DNA from: Petrolisthes cinctipes
Lineage: Eukaryota > Arthropoda > Malacostraca > Decapoda > Porcellanidae
NCBI GenBank assembly: GCA_033782935.1
Contig: JAWQEG010000004.1
Coordinates: forward strand, 1,178,001-1,242,000
Direction: 5' to 3'
Length of the DNA stretch: 64,000 nucleotides
A program made the translations under genes and the position numbers. Below the pieces are notes generated by a model that ran no database searches, was not told the origin of the DNA, and saw nothing but the letters and a program-made list of their open reading frames with translations. Positions 19,035 through 33,735 of this stretch are shown here, in pieces (position 1 is the first letter of the stretch; the number at the start of each line of letters is the position of its first letter).

Positions 19035-22000
19035 TTAGCATGTTTTTAGCCTATATTTTGAAAATATTCTAGCACTGAGTAGGCATGTACAGATTGCTTC
19101 TGGGACCCCAAAATATTGAATTTTCGGGTGTTTTGAGCCTGAATTTGAGATATAAACGGGTACAGAAGATACATGCACATATTGACTTTGGGCACCAAAA
19201 ATATCGATTTTCAGCATGTTTTGGGCCTGAATTTTGAAAATACTCTAACACGGACTAGGCATGTACAGATCGCTTCTGGGACCCCAAAATATCGAATTTT
19301 CGGGTATTTAGGGCCAGAATTTGAGATATAAACGGGTACAGAAGATGCATGCACATATCGACTTTTGGGCACCTAAAAGATCGATTTTCAATATGTTTTT
19401 GGCCTGTATTTTGAAAATACTCTAACACGGAGTAGGCATGTACAGATACCTTCTGGGACCTCTAAATATCGAATTTTCGGGTGTTTTGGGACTGAATTTG
19501 AGATATCGATTTTTTGGCACCTAAAATGTCGATTTTTAGCATGTTTTTAGCCTATTTTTTGAAAATATTCTAGCACTGTGTAGGCATGTACAGATTGCTT
19601 CTGGGACCCCAAAATATTGAATTTTCGGGTGTTTTGAGCCTGAATTTGATATATAAACGGGTACAGAAGATACATGCACATATTGACTTTGGGCATCTAA
19701 AATATCGATTTTCAGCATGTTTTGGGCCTATATTTTGAAAATACTCTAACACTGAGTAAGTATGTACAGATTGCTTCTGGGACCCCAAAATATTGAATTT
19801 TCGAGTGTTTTGAGCCTGAATTTGAGATATAAACGGGTACTGAAGATGCATGCACATATCGACTTTTGTGCACCTAAAAGATCGATTTTCAGTATGTTTT
19901 GAGCATGTATTTTGAAAATACTCTAACACGGAGTAGGCATGTACAGATCGCTTCTGGGACCCCTAAATATCGAATTTTCGGGTGTTTTGGGACTGAATTT
20001 GAGATATCGACTTTTTGGCACCTGAAAGATCGATTTTTAGCATGTTTTTAACCTATATTTTGAAAATATTCTAACACTGAGTAGGCATGTACAGATTGCT
20101 TCTGGGACCCCAAAATATTGAATTTTCGGGTGTTTTGAGCCTGAATTTGAGATATAAACGGGTACAGAAGATACATGCACATATTGACTTTGGGCACCAA
20201 AAATATCGATTTTCAGCATGTTTTGGGCCTGAATTTTGAAAATACTCTAACACGGAGTAGGCATGTACAGATCGCTTCTGGGACCCCAAAATATCGAATT
20301 TTCGGGTGTTTAGGGCCAGAATTTGAGGTATAAACGGGTACAGAAGATGCATGCTAATATCGACTTTTGGGCACCTAAAAGATCGATTTTCAGTATGTTT
20401 TTAGCCTGTATTTTGAAAATACTCTAACACGGAGTAGGCATGTACAGATACCTTCTGGGACCTCTAAATATCGAATATTTGGGTGTTTTGGGACTGAATT
20501 TGAGATATCGATTTTTTGGCACCTAAAATGTCGATTTTTAGCATGTTTTTAGCCTATATTTTGAAAATATAATAGCACTGTGTAGGCATGTACAGATTGC
20601 TTCTGGGACCCCAAAATATTGAATTTTCGGGTGTTTTGAGCCTGAATTTGAGATATAAACGGGTACAGAAGATACATGCACATATTGACTTTGGGCATCT
20701 AAAATATCGATTTTCAGCATGTTTTGGGCCTGTATTTTGAAAATACTCTAACACGGAGTAGGCATGTACAGATCGCTTCTGGGACCCCTAAATATCGAAT
20801 TTTCGGGTGTTTTGGGACTGAATTTGAGATATCGACTTTTTGGCACCTAAAAGATCGATTTTTAGCATGTTTTTAACCTATATTTTGAAAATATTCTAGC
20901 ACTGAGTAGGCATGTACAGATTGCTTCTGGGACCCCAAAATATTGAATTTTCGGGTGATTTGAGCCTGAATTTGAGATATAAACGGGTACAAAAGATACA
21001 TGCACATATTGACTTTGGGCACCAAAAATACCGATTTTCAGCATGTTTTATGCCTGAATTTTGAAAATACTCTAACACGGAGTAGGCATGTACATATTGC
21101 TTCTGGGACCCCAAAATATTGAATTTTCGGGTGTTTTGAGCCTGAATTTGAGGTATAAACGGGTACAGAAGATGCATGCACATATCGACTTTTGGGCACC
21201 TAAAAGATCGATTTTCAGTATGTTTTTGGCCTGTATTTTGAAAATACTCTAACACGGAGTAGGCATGTACAGATACCTTCTGGGACCTCTAAATATCGAA
21301 TTTTCGGGTGTTTTGGGACTGAATTTGAAATATCGATTTTTTGGCACCTAAAATGTCGATTTTTAGCATGTTTTTAGCCTATATTTTGAAAATATTCTAG
21401 CACTGTGTAGGCATGTACAGATTGCTTCTGGGACCCCAAAATATTGAATTTTCGGGTGTTTTGAGCCTGAATTTGAGATATAAACGGGTACAGAAGATAC
21501 ATGCACATATTGACTTTGGGCATCTAAAATATCGATTTTCAGCATGTTTTGGGCCTGTATTTTGAAAATACTCTAACACTGAGTAGGCATGTACAGATTG
21601 CTTCTGGGACCCCAAAATATTGAATTTTCGGGTATTTTGAGCCTGAATTTGAGATATAAACGGGTACTGAAGATGCATGCACATATCGACTTTTGTGCAC
21701 CTAAAAGATCGATTTTCAGTATGTTTTGAGCATGTATTTTGAAAATACTCTAACACGGAGTAGGCATGTACAGATCGCTTCTGGGACCCCTAAATATCGA
21801 ATTTTCGGGTGTTTTGGGACTGAATTTGAGATATCGACTTTTTGGCACCTAAAAGATTGATTTTTAGCATGTTTTTAGCCTATATTTTGAAAATATTCTA
21901 GCACTGTACAGATTGCTTCTGGGACCCCAAAATATTGAATTTTCGGGTGTTTTGAGCCTGAATTTGAGATATAAACGGGTACAGAAGATACATGCACATA

Positions 22001-23639
22001 TTGACTTTGGCACCAAAAATATCGATTTTCAGCATGTTCTGGGCCTGAATTTTGAAAATACTCTAACACGGAGTAGGCATGTACAGATCGCTTCTGGGAC
22101 CCCAAAATATCGAATTTTTGGGTATTTAGGGCCAGAATTTGAGATATAAACGGGTACAGAAGATGCATGCACATATCGACTTTTGGGCACCTAAAAGATC
22201 GATTTTCAGTATGTTTTTGGCCTGTATTTTGAAAATACTCTAACACGGAGTAGGCATGTACAGATCGCTTCTGGGACCCCTAAATATCGAATTTTATGGT
22301 GTTTTGGGACTGAATTTTAGATATCGACTTTTTGGCACCTAAAAGATCGATTTTTAGCATGTTTTTAGCCTATATTTTGAAAATATTCTAGCACTGAGTA
22401 GGCATGTACAGATTGCTTCTGGGACCCCAAAATATTGAATTTTCGGGTGTTTTGAGCCTGAATTTGAGATATAAACGGGTACAGAAGATACATGCACATA
22501 TTGACTTTGGGCACCAAAAATATCGATTTTCAGCATGTTTTGGGCCTGAATTTTGAAAATACTCTAACACGGAGTAGGCATGTACAGATCGCTTCTGGGA
22601 CCCCAAAATATCGAATTTTCGGGTATTTAGGGCCAGAATTTGAGATATAAACGGGTACAGAAGATGCATGCACATATCGACTTTTGGGCACCTAAAAGAT
22701 CGATTTTCAGTATGTTTTTGGCCTGTATTTTGGAAATACTCTAACACGGAGTAGGCATGTACAGATACCTTTTGGGACCTCTCAATATCGAATTTTCGGG
22801 TGTTTTGGGACTGAATTTGATATATCGATTTTTTGGCACCTAAAATGTCGATTTTCAGCATGTTTTTAGCCTATATTTTGAAAATATTCTAGCACTGTGT
22901 AGGCATGTACAGATTGCTTCTGGGACCCCAAAATATTGAATTTTCGGGTGTTTTGAGCCTGAATTTGAGATATAAACGGGTACAGATGATACATGCACAT
23001 ATTGACTTTGGGCACCAAAAATATCGATTTTCAGCATGTTTTGGGTCTGAATTTTGAAAATACTCTAACACGGAGTAGGCATGTACAAATCGCTTCTGGG
23101 ACCCCAAAATATCGAATTTTCGGGTGTTTAGGGCCAGAATTTGAGATATAAACGGGTACAGAAGATGCATGCACATATCGACTTTTGGGCACCTAAGAGA
23201 TCGATTTTTAGTATGTTTTTGGCCTGTATTTTGAAAATACTCTAACACGGAGTAGGCATGTACAGATACCTTCTGGGACCTCTAAATATCGAATTTTCGG
23301 GTGTTTTGGGACTGAATTTGAGATATCGATTTTTTGGCACCTAAAATGTCGATTTTTAGCATGTTTTTAGCCTATTTTTTGAAAATATTCTAGCACTGTG
23401 TAGGCATGTACAGATTGCTTCTGGGACCCCAAAATATTGAATTTTCATGTGTTTTGAGCCTGAATTTGATATATAAACGGGTACAGAAGATACATGCACA
23501 TATTGACTTTGGGCATCTAAAATATCGATTTTCAACATGTTTTGGGCCTATATTTTGAAAATACTCTAACACTGAGTAAGTATGTACAGATTGCTTCTGG
23601 GACCCCAAAATATTGAATTTTCGGGTGTTTTGAGCCTGA
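19035..23639. repeat. Mixed trimer region with one dimer
   Basis: Unit starts: 19035 (I), 19536 (II), 20037 (I), 20538 (324-bp dimer A2-C2), 20862 (I), 21363 (II), 21864 (I with the 10-bp deletion, 490 bp), 22354 (I), 22855 (I), 23356 (II). Marks such as GAGTAAGTATGTAC near 19755 recur near 3378 and 23576, so this region shares ancestry with both sides. No gene is visible. Confidence 0.85.
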
Positions 23640-26461
23640 ATTTGAGATATAAACGGGTACTGAAGATGCATGCACATATCGACTTTTGTGCACCTAAAAG
23701 ATCGATTTTCAGTATGTTTTAAACATGTATTTTGAAAATACTCTAACACGGAGTAGGCATGTACAGATCGCTTCTGGGACCCCTAAATATCGAATTTTCG
23801 GGTGTTTTGGGACTGAATTTGAGATATCGACTTTTTGGCACCTAAAAGATCGATTTTTAGCATGTTTTTAACCTATATTTTGAAAATATTCTAACACTGA
23901 GTAGGCATGTACAGATTGCTTCTGGGACCCCAAAATATTGAATTTTCGGGAGTTTTGAGCCTGAATTTGAGATACAAACGGGTACAGAAGATACATGCAC
24001 ATATTGACTTTGGGCACCAAAAATATCGATTTTCAGCATGTTTTGGGCCTGAATTTTGAAAATACTCTAACCCGGAGTAGGCATGTACAGATCGCTTCTG
24101 GGACCCCAAAATATCGAATTTTTGGGTGTTTAGGGCCAGAATTTGAGGTATAAACGGGTACAGTAGATGCATGCACATATCGACTTTTGGGCACCTAAAA
24201 GATCGATTTTCAGTATGTTTTTGGCCTGTATTTTGAAAATACTCTAACACGGAGTAGGCATGTACAGATACCTTCTGGGACCTCTAAATATCGAATATTT
24301 GGGTGTTTTGGGACTGAATTTGAGATATCGATTTTTTGGCACCTAAAATGTCGATTTTTAGCATGTTTTTAGCCTATATTTTGAAAATATTCTAGCACTG
24401 TGTAGGCATGTACAGATTGCTTCTGGGACCCCAAAATATTGAATTTTCGGGTGTTTTGAGCCTGAATTTGAGATATAAACGGGTACAGAAGATACATGCA
24501 CATATTGACTTTGGGCATCTAAAATATCGATTTTCAGCATGTTTTGGGCCTGTATTTTGAAAATACTCTAACACTGAGTAGGCATGTCCAGATTGCTTCT
24601 GGGACCCCAAAATATTGAATTTTCGGGTGTTTTGAGCCTGAATTTGAGATATAAACGGGTACTGAAGATGCATGCACATATCGACTTTTGTGCACCTAAA
24701 AGATCGATTTTCAGTATGTTTTGAGCATGTATTTTGAAAATACTCTAACACGGAGTAGGCATGTACAGATCGCTTCTGAGACCCCTAAATATCGAATTTT
24801 CGGGTGTTTTGGGACTGAATTTGAGATATCGACTTTTTGGCACCTAAAAGATCGATTTTTAGCATGTTTTTAACCTATATTTTGAAAATATTCTAGCACT
24901 GAGTAGGCATGTACAGATTGCTTCTGGGACCCCAAAATATTGAATTTTCGGGTGTTTTGAGCCTGAATTTGAGATATAAACGGGTACAAAAGATACATGC
25001 ACATATTGACTTTGGGCACCAAAAATATCGATTTTCAGCATGTTTTGTGCCTGAATTTTGAAAATACTCTAACACGGAGTAGGCATGTACAGATCGCTTC
25101 TGGGACCCCAAAATATCGAATTTTCGGGTGTTTAGGGCCAGAATTTGAGGTATAAACGGGTACAGAAGATGCATGCACATATCGACTTTTGGGCACCTAA
25201 AAGATCGATTTTCAGTATGTTTTTGGCCTGTATTTAGAAAATACTCTAACACGGAGTAGGCATGTACAGATACCTTCTGGGACCTCTAAATATCGAATTT
25301 TCGGGTGTTTTGGGACTGAATTTGAAATATCGATTTTTTGGCACCTAAAATGTCGATTTTTAGCATGTTTTTAGCCTATATTTTGAAAATATTCTAGCAC
25401 TGTGTAGGCATGTACAGATTGCTTCTGGGACCCCAAAATATTGAATTTTCGGGTGTTTTGAGCCTGAATTTGAGATATAAACGGGTACAGAAGATACATG
25501 CACATATTGACTTTGGGCATCTAAAATATCGATTTTCAGTATGTTTTGAGCATGTGTTTTGAAAATACTCTAACACTGAGTAGGCATGTACAGATTGCTT
25601 CTGGGACCCCAAAATATTGAATTTTCGGGTGTTTTGAGCCTGAATTTGAGATATAAACGGGTACTGAAGATGCATGCACATATCGACTTTTGTGCACCTA
25701 AAAGATCGATTTTCAGTATGTTTTGAGCATGTGTTTTGAAAATACTCTAACACGGATTAGGCATGTACAGATCGCTTCTGGGACCCCTAAATATCGAATT
25801 TTCGGGTGTTTTGGGACTGAATTTGAGATATCGACTTTTTGGCACCTAAAAGATCGATTTTTAGCATGTTTTTAGCCTATATTTTGAAAATATTCTAGCA
25901 CTGTGTAGGCATGTACAGATTGCTTCTGGGACCCCAAAATATTGAATTTTCGGGTGTTTTGAGCCTGAATTTGAGATATAAACGGGTACAGAAGATACAT
26001 GCACCTATTGACTTTGGGCATCTAAAATATCGATTTTCAGCATGTTTTGGGCCTGTATTTTTAAAATACTCTAACACTGAGTAGGCATGTACAGATTGCT
26101 TCTTGGACCCCAAAATATTGAATTTTCGGGTGTTTTTTGTGCCTGAATTTGAGATATAAACGGGTACTGAAGATGCATGCACATATCGACTTTTGTGCAC
26201 CTAAAAGATCGATTTTCAGTATGTTTTGAGCATGTATTTTGAAAATACTCTAACACGGACTAGGCATGTACAGATCGCTTCTGGGACCCCTAAATATCGA
26301 ATTTTCGGGTGTTTTGGGACTGAATTTGAGATATCGACTTTTTGGCACCTAAACGATCGATTTTTAGCATGTTTTTAGCCTATATTTTGAAAATATTCTA
26401 GCACTGTACAGATTGCTTCTGGGACCCCAAAATATTGAATTTTCGGGTGTTTTGAGCCTGA
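23640..26461. repeat. 2,822-bp block, copy 1
   Basis: Unit starts at 23857 (I), 24358 (II), 24859 (I), 25360 (II), 25861 (II variant, 503 bp) and 26364 (315-bp dimer). Shared marks at +2822 include GTTTTAAACATG near 23717 and 26539, GATACAAACGGG near 23972, CGAATATTTGGG near 24293, ATGTCCAGATTGC near 24586, and the two-T expansion with GA to GT change giving GTGTTTTTTGTGCC near 26130. Confidence 0.9.
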
Positions 26462-29283
26462 ATTTGAGATATAAACGGGTACTGAAGATGCATGCACATA
26501 TCGACTTTTGTGCACCTAAAAGATCGATTTTCAGTATGTTTTAAACATGTATTTTGAAAATACTCTAACACGGAGTAGGCATGTACAGATCGCTTCTGGG
26601 ACCCCTAAATATCGAATTTTCGGGTGTTTTGGGACTGAATTTGAGATATCGACTTTTTGGCACCTAAAAGATCGATTTTTAGCATGTTTTTAACCTATAT
26701 TTTGAAAATATTCTAACACTGAGTAGGCATGTACAGATTGCTTCTGGGACCCCAAAATATTGAATTTTCGGGAGTTTTGAGCCTGAATTTGAGATACAAA
26801 CGGGTACAGAAGATACATGCACATATTGACTTTGGGCACCAAAAATATCGATTTTCAGCATGTTTTGGGCCTGAATTTTGAAAATACTCTAACACGGAGT
26901 AGGCATGTACAGATCGCTTCTGGGACCCCAAAATATCGAATTTTTGGGTGTTTAGGGCCAGAATTTGAGGTATAAACGGGTACAGTAGATGCATGCACAT
27001 ATCGACTTTTGGGCACCTAAAAGATCGATTTTCAGTATGTTTTTGGCCTGTATTTTGAAAATACTCTAACACGGAGTAGGCATGTACAGATACCTTCTGG
27101 GACCTCTAAATATCGAATATTTGGGTGTTTTGGGACTGAATTTGAGATATCGATTTTTTGGCACCTAAAATGTCGATTTTTAGCATGTTTTTAGCCTATA
27201 TTTTGAAAATATTCTAGCACTGTGTAGGCATGTACAGATTGCTTCTGGGACCCCAAAATATTGAATTTTCGGGTGTTTTGAGCCTGAATTTGAGATATAT
27301 ACGGGTACAGAAGATACATGCACATATTGACTTTGGGCATCTAAAATATCGATTTTCAGCATGTTTTGGGCCTGTATTTTGAAAATACTCTAACACGGAG
27401 TAGGCATGTCCAGATTGCTTCTGGGACCCCAAAATATTGAATTTTCGGGTGTTTTGAGCCTGAATTTGAGATATAAACGGGTACTGAAGATGCATGCACA
27501 TATCGACTTTTGTGCACCTAAAAGATCGATTTTCAGTATGTTTTGAGCATGTATTTTGAAAATACTCTAACACGGAGTAGGCATGTACAGATCGCTTCTG
27601 AGACCCCTAAATATCGAATTTTCGGGTGTTTTGGGACTGAATTTGAGATATCGACTTTTTGGCACCTAAAAGATCGATTTTTAGCATGTTTTTAACCTAT
27701 ATTTTGAAAATATTCTAGCACTGAGTAGGCATGTACAGATTGCTTCTGGGACCCCAAAATATTGAATTTTCGGGTGTTTTGAGCCTGAATTTGAGATATA
27801 AACGGGTACAAAAGATACATGCACATATTGACTTTGGGCACCAAAAATATCGATTTTCAGCATGTTTTGTGCCTGAATTTTGAAAATACTCTAACACGGA
27901 GTAGGCATGTACAGATCGCTTCTGGGACCCCAAAATATCGAATTTTCGGGTGTTTAGGGCCAGAATTTGAGGTATAAACGGGTACAGAAGATGCATGCAC
28001 ATATCGACTTTTGGGCAACTAAAAGATCGATTTTCAGTATGTTTTTGGCCTGTATTTAGAAAATACTCTAACACGGAGTAGGCATGTACAGATACCTTCT
28101 GGGACCTCTAAATATCGAATTTTCGGGTGTTTTGGGACTGAATTTGAAATATCGATTTTTTGGCACCTAAAATGTCGATTTTTAGCATGTTTTTAGCCTA
28201 TATTTTGAAAATATTCTAGCACTGTGTAGGCATGTACAGATTGCTTCTGGGACCCCAAAATATTGAATTTTCGGGTGTTTTGAGCCTGAATTTGAGATAT
28301 AAACGGGTACAGAAGATACATGCACATATTGACTTTGGGCATCTAAAATATCGATTTTCAGTATGTTTTGAGCATGTGTTTTGAAAATACTCTAACACTG
28401 AGTAGGCATGTACAGATTGCTTCTGGGACCCCAAAATATTGAATTTTCGGGTGTTTTGAGCCTGAATTTGAGATATAAACGGGTACTGAAGATGCATGCA
28501 CATATCGACTTTTGTGCACCTAAAAGATCGATTTTCAGTATGTTTTGAGCATGTGTTTTGAAAATACTCTAACACGGATTAGGCATGTACAGATCGCTTC
28601 TGGGACCCCTAAATATCGAATTTTCGGGTGTTTTGGGACTGAATTTGAGATATCGACTTTTTGGCACCTAAAAGATCGATTTTTAGCATGTTTTTAGCCT
28701 ATATTTTGAAAATATTCTAGCACTGTGTAGGCATGTACAGATTGCTTCTGGGACCCCAAAATATTGAATTTTCGGGTGTTTTGAGCCTGAATTTGAGATA
28801 TAAACGGGTACAGAAGATACATGCACCTATTGACTTTGGGCATCTAAAATATCGATTTTCAGCATGTTTTGGGCCTGTATTTTTAAAATACTCTAACACT
28901 GAGTAGGCATGTACAGATTGCTTCTTGGACCCCAAAATATTGAATTTTCGGGTGTTTTTTGTGCCTGAATTTGAGATATAAACGGGTACTGAAGATGCAT
29001 GCACATATCGACTTTTGTGCACCTAAAAGATCGATTTTCAGTATTTTTTGAGCATGTATTTTGAAAATACTCTAACACGGACTAGGCATGTACAGATCGC
29101 TTCTGGGACCCCTAAATATCGAATTTTCGGGTGTTTTGGGACTGAATTTGAGATATCGACTTTTTGGCACCTAAACGATCGATTTTTAGCATGTTTTTAG
29201 CCTATATTTTGAAAATATTCTAGCACTGTACAGATTGCTTCTGGGACCCCAAAATATTGAATTTTCGGGTGTTTTGAGCCTGA
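26462..29283. repeat. 2,822-bp block, copy 2
   Basis: Unit starts at 26679, 27180, 27681, 28182 and 28683 match copy 1 at exactly +2822. Private marks of this copy are GGGCAACTAAAAG near 28012 and CAGTATTTTTTGAGC near 29040; both recur 7,675 bp further on. The 2,822-bp duplication therefore came before the 7,675-bp one. Confidence 0.9.
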
Positions 29284-29676
29284 ATTTGAGATATAAACGG
29301 GTACAGAAGATACATGCACATATTGACTTTGGGCACCAAAAATATCGATTTTCAGCATGTTTTGGGCCTGAATTTTGAAAATACTCTAACACGGAGTAGG
29401 CATGTACAGATCGCTTCTGGGACCCCAAAATATCGAATTTTCGGGTGTTTACGGCCAGAATTTGAGATATAAACGGGTACAGAAGATGCATGCACATATC
29501 GACTTTTGGGCACCTAAGAGATCGATTTTCAGTATGTTTTTGGCCTGTATTTTGAAAATACTCTAACACGGAGTAGGCATGTACAGATACCTTCTGGGAC
29601 CTCTAAATATCGAATTTTCGGGTGTTTTGGGACTGAATTTGAGATATCGATTTTTTGGCACCTAAAATGTCGATTT

Positions 29677-31030
29677 TTAGCATGTTTTTAGCCTATATTT
29701 TGAAAATATTCTAGCACTGTGTAGGCATGTACAGATTGCTTCTGGGACCCCAAAATATTGAATTTTCGGGTGTTTTGAGCCTGAATTTGAGATATAAACG
29801 GGTACAGAAGATACATGCACATATTGACTTTTGGCATCTAAAATATCGATTTTCAGCATGTTTTGGGCCTGTATTTTGAAAAAACTCTAACACTGAGTAG
29901 GCATGTACAGATTGCTTCTAGGACCCCAAAATATTGAATTTTCGGGTGTTTTGAGCATGAATTTGAGATATAAACGGGTACAGAAAATACATGCACATAT
30001 TGACTTTGGGCATCTAAAATATCGATTTTCAGCATGTTTTAGGCCTGTATTTTGAAAATACTCTAACACTGAGTAGGCATGTACAGATTGCTTCTGGGAC
30101 CCCAAAATATTGAATTTTCGGGTGTTTTGAGCCTGAATTTGAGATATAAACGGGTACTGAAGATGCATGCACATATCGACTTTTGTGCACCTAAAAGATC
30201 GATTTTCAGTATGTTTTGAGCATGTATTTTGAAAATACTCTAACACAGAGTAGGCATGTACAGATCGCTTCTGGGACCCCTAAATATCGAATTTTCGGGT
30301 GTTTTGGGACTGAATTTGAGATATCGACTTTTTGGCACCTAAAAGATCGATTTTTAGCATGTTTTTAGCCTATATTTTGAAAATATTCTAGCACTGAGTA
30401 GGCATGTACAGATTGCTTCTGGGACCCCAAAATATTGAATTTTCGGGTGTTTTGAGCCTGAATTTGAGATATAAACGGGTACAGAAGATACATGCACATA
30501 TTGACTTTGGGCATCTAAAATATCGATTTTCAGCATGTTTTGGGCCTGTATTTTGAAAATACTCTAACACTGAGTAGGCATGTACAGATTGCTTCTGGGA
30601 CCCCAAAATATCGAATTTTCGGGTGTTTTGAGCATGAATTTGAGATATAAACGGGTACAGAAGATATATGCACATATTGACTTTGGGCACCAAAAATATC
30701 GATTTTCAGCATGTTTTGGGCCTGAATTTTGAAAATACTCTAACACGGAGTAGGCATGTACAGATCGCTTCTGGGACCCCAAAATATCGAATTTTCGGGT
30801 GTTTAAGGCCAGAATTTGAGATATAAACGGGTACAGAAGATGCATGCACATATCGACTTTTGTGCACCTAAAAGATCGATTTTCAGTATGTTTTTGGCCT
30901 GTATTTTGAAAATACTCTAACACGGAGTAGGCATGTACAGATACCTTCTGGGACCTCTAAATATCGAATTTTCGGGTGTTATGGGACTGAATTTGAGATA
31001 TCGATTTTTTGGCACCTATAATATCGATTT
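29677..31030. repeat. Two consecutive 677-bp tetramers
   Basis: Each has three full-length monomers plus one C: 176+176+177+148 equals 677. The first is A2, A2-like, B2, C2. The second is A2, an A2/A1-like monomer, B1, C1. They are copied at 37352 and 38029. Further 677-bp units start at 32033, 40209, 46191 and 48872. None occurs outside 29.6-49.6 kb. Confidence 0.88.
31013..31028. other. C1 variant CACCTATAATATCG, regional marker
   Basis: Elsewhere C1 reads CACCTAAAATGTCG. The TATAATATCG form, usually together with GTTATGGGACTG, appears near 31015, 32694, 38690, 40869, 42689, 44688, 46852, 48355 and 49535. It is therefore confined to about 31-50 kb and marks a local family. Confidence 0.85.
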
Positions 31031-33210
31031 TTAGCATGTTTTTAGCCTATATTTTGAAAATATTCTAGCACTGTGTAGGCATGTACAGATTGCTTCTGGG
31101 ACCCCAAAATATTGAATTTTCGGGTGTTTTGAGCCTGAATTTGAGATATAAACGGGTACAGAAGATACATGCACATATTGACTTTGGGCATCTAAAATAT
31201 CGATTTTCAGCATGTTTTGGGCCTGTATTTTGAAAATACTCTAACACTGAGTAAGCATGTACAGATTGCTTCTGGGACCCCAAAATATTGAATTTTCGGG
31301 TGTTTTGAGCCTGAATTTGAGATATAAACGGGTACTGAAGATGCATGCACATATCGACTTTTGTGCACCTAAAAGATCGATTTTCAGTATGTTTTGAGCA
31401 TGTATTTTGAAAATACTCTAACACGGAGTAGGCATGTCCAGATCGCTTCTGGGACCCCTACATATCAAATTTTCGGGTGTTTTGGGACTGAATTTGAGAT
31501 ATCGACTTTTTGGCACCTAAAAGATCGATTTTCAGCATGTTTTTAGCCTATATTTTGAAAATATTCTAGCACAGAGTAGGCATGTACAGATTGCTTCTGA
31601 GACCCCAAAATATTGAATTTTCGGGTGTTTTGAGCCTGAATTTGAGATATAAACGGGTACAGAAGATACATGCACATATTGACTTTGGGCACCAAAAATA
31701 TCGATTTTCAGCATGTTTTGGGCCTGAATTTTGAAAATACTCTAACACGGAGTAGGCATGTACAGATCGCTTCTGGGACCCCAAAATATCGAATTTTCGG
31801 GTGTTTAGGGCCAGAATTTGAGATATAAACGGGTACAGAAGATGCATGCACATATCGACTTTTGGGCACCTAAAAGATCGATTTTCAGTATGTTTTTGGC
31901 CTGTATTTTGAAAATACTCTAACACGGAGTAGGCATGTACAGATACCTTCTGGGACCTCTAAATATCGAATTTTCGGGTGTTTTGGGACTGAATATGAGA
32001 TATCGATTTTTTGACACCTAAAATGTCGATTTTTAGAATGTTTTTAGCCTATATTTTGAAAATATTCTAGTACTGAGTAGGCATGTACAGATTGCTTCTG
32101 GGACCCCAAAATATTGAATTTTCGGGTGTTTTGAGCCTGAATTTGAGATATAAACGGGTACAGAAGATACATGCACATATTGACTTTGAGCATCTAAAAT
32201 ATCGATTTTCAGCATGTTTTGGGCCTGTATTTTGAAAATACTCTAACACTGAGTAGGCATGTACAGATTGCTTCTAGGACCCCAAAATATTGAATTTTCG
32301 GGTGTTTTGAGCCTGAATTTGAGATATAAACGGGTACAGAAAATACATGCACATATTGACTTTGGGCATCTAAAATATCGATTTTCAGCATGTTTTGGGC
32401 CTGAATTTTGAAAATACTCTAACACGGAGTAGGCATGTACAGATCGCTTCTGGGACCCCAAAATATCGAATTTTCGGGTGTTTAAGGCCAGAATTTGAGA
32501 TATAAACGGGTACAGAAGATGCATGCACATATCGACTTTTGTGCACCTAAAAGATCGATTTTCAGTATGTTTTTGGCATGTATTTTGAAAATACTCTAAC
32601 ACGGAGTAGGCATGTACAGATACCTTCTGGGACCTCTAAATATCGAATTTTCGGGCGTTATGGGACTGAATTTGAGATATCGATTTTTTGGCACCTATAA
32701 TATCGATTTTTAGCATGTTTTTAGCCTATATTTTGAAAATATTATAGCACTGTTTAGGCATGTACAGATTGCTTCTGGGACCCCAAAATATTGAATTTTC
32801 GGGTGTTTTGAGCCTGAATTTGAGATATAAACGGGTACAGAAGATACATGCACATATTGACTTTGGGCATCTAAAATATCGATTTTCAGCATGTTTTGGG
32901 CCTGTATTTTGAAAATACTCTAACACTGAGTAGGCATGTACAGATTGCTTCTGGGACCCTAAAATATTGAATTTTCGGGTGTTTTGAGCCTGAATTTCAG
33001 ATATAAACGGGTACTGAAGATGCATGCACATATCGACTTTTGTGCACCTAAAAGATCGATTTTCAGTATGTTTTGAGCATGTATTTTGAAAATACTCTAA
33101 CACGGAGTAGGCATGTACAGATCGCTTCTGGGACCCCTACATATCAAATTTTCGGGTGTTTTGGGACTGAATTTGAGATATCGACTTTTTGGCACCTAAA
33201 AGATCGATTT

Positions 33211-33535
33211 TCAGCATGTTTTTAGCCTATATTTTGAAAATATTCTAGCACTGAGTAGGCATGTACAGATTGCTTCTGGGACCCCAAAATATTGAATTTT
33301 CGGGTGTTTTGAGCCTGAATTTGAGATATAAACGGGTACTGAAGATGCATGCACATATCGACTTTTGTGCACCTAAAAGATCGATTTTCAGTATGTTTTG
33401 AGCATGTATTTTGAAAATACTCTAACACGGAGTAGGCATGTACAGATCGCTTCTGGGACCCCTAAATATCGAATTTTCGGGTGTTTTGGGACTGAATTTG
33501 AGATATCGACTTTTTGGCACCTAAAAGATCGATTT
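33211..33535. repeat. 325-bp dimer (A/B2 hybrid plus C2)
   Basis: A 177-bp monomer with an A start and a B2 end, then a 148-bp C2. Boundaries here read TTTTCAGCATG, not TTTTTAGCATG. It is copied at 41387-41711 at +8176. Confidence 0.85.
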
Positions 33536-33735
33536 TCAGCATGTTTTTAGCCTATATTTTGAAAATATTCTAGCACTGAGTAGGCATGTACAGATTGCTT
33601 CTGGGACCCCAAAATATTGAATTTTCGGGTGTTTTGAGCCTGAATTTGAGATATAAACGGGTACAGAAGATACATGCACATATTGACTTTGGGCACCAAA
33701 AATATCGATTTTTAGCATGTTTTGGGCCTAAATTT

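Larger units (their letters stand above)
26061..33735. repeat. 7,675-bp block, copy 1
   Basis: Units: 26364 (315), 26679, 27180, 27681, 28182, 28683 (503), 29186 (491), 29677 (677), 30354 (677), 31031, 31532, 32033 (677), 32710, 33211 (325), 33536. The part before about 32,050 matches copy 2 at +7675. The part after about 32,070 matches at +8176, so copy 1 lacks one trimer. Differences seen by eye are scattered single bases. Confidence 0.9.
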
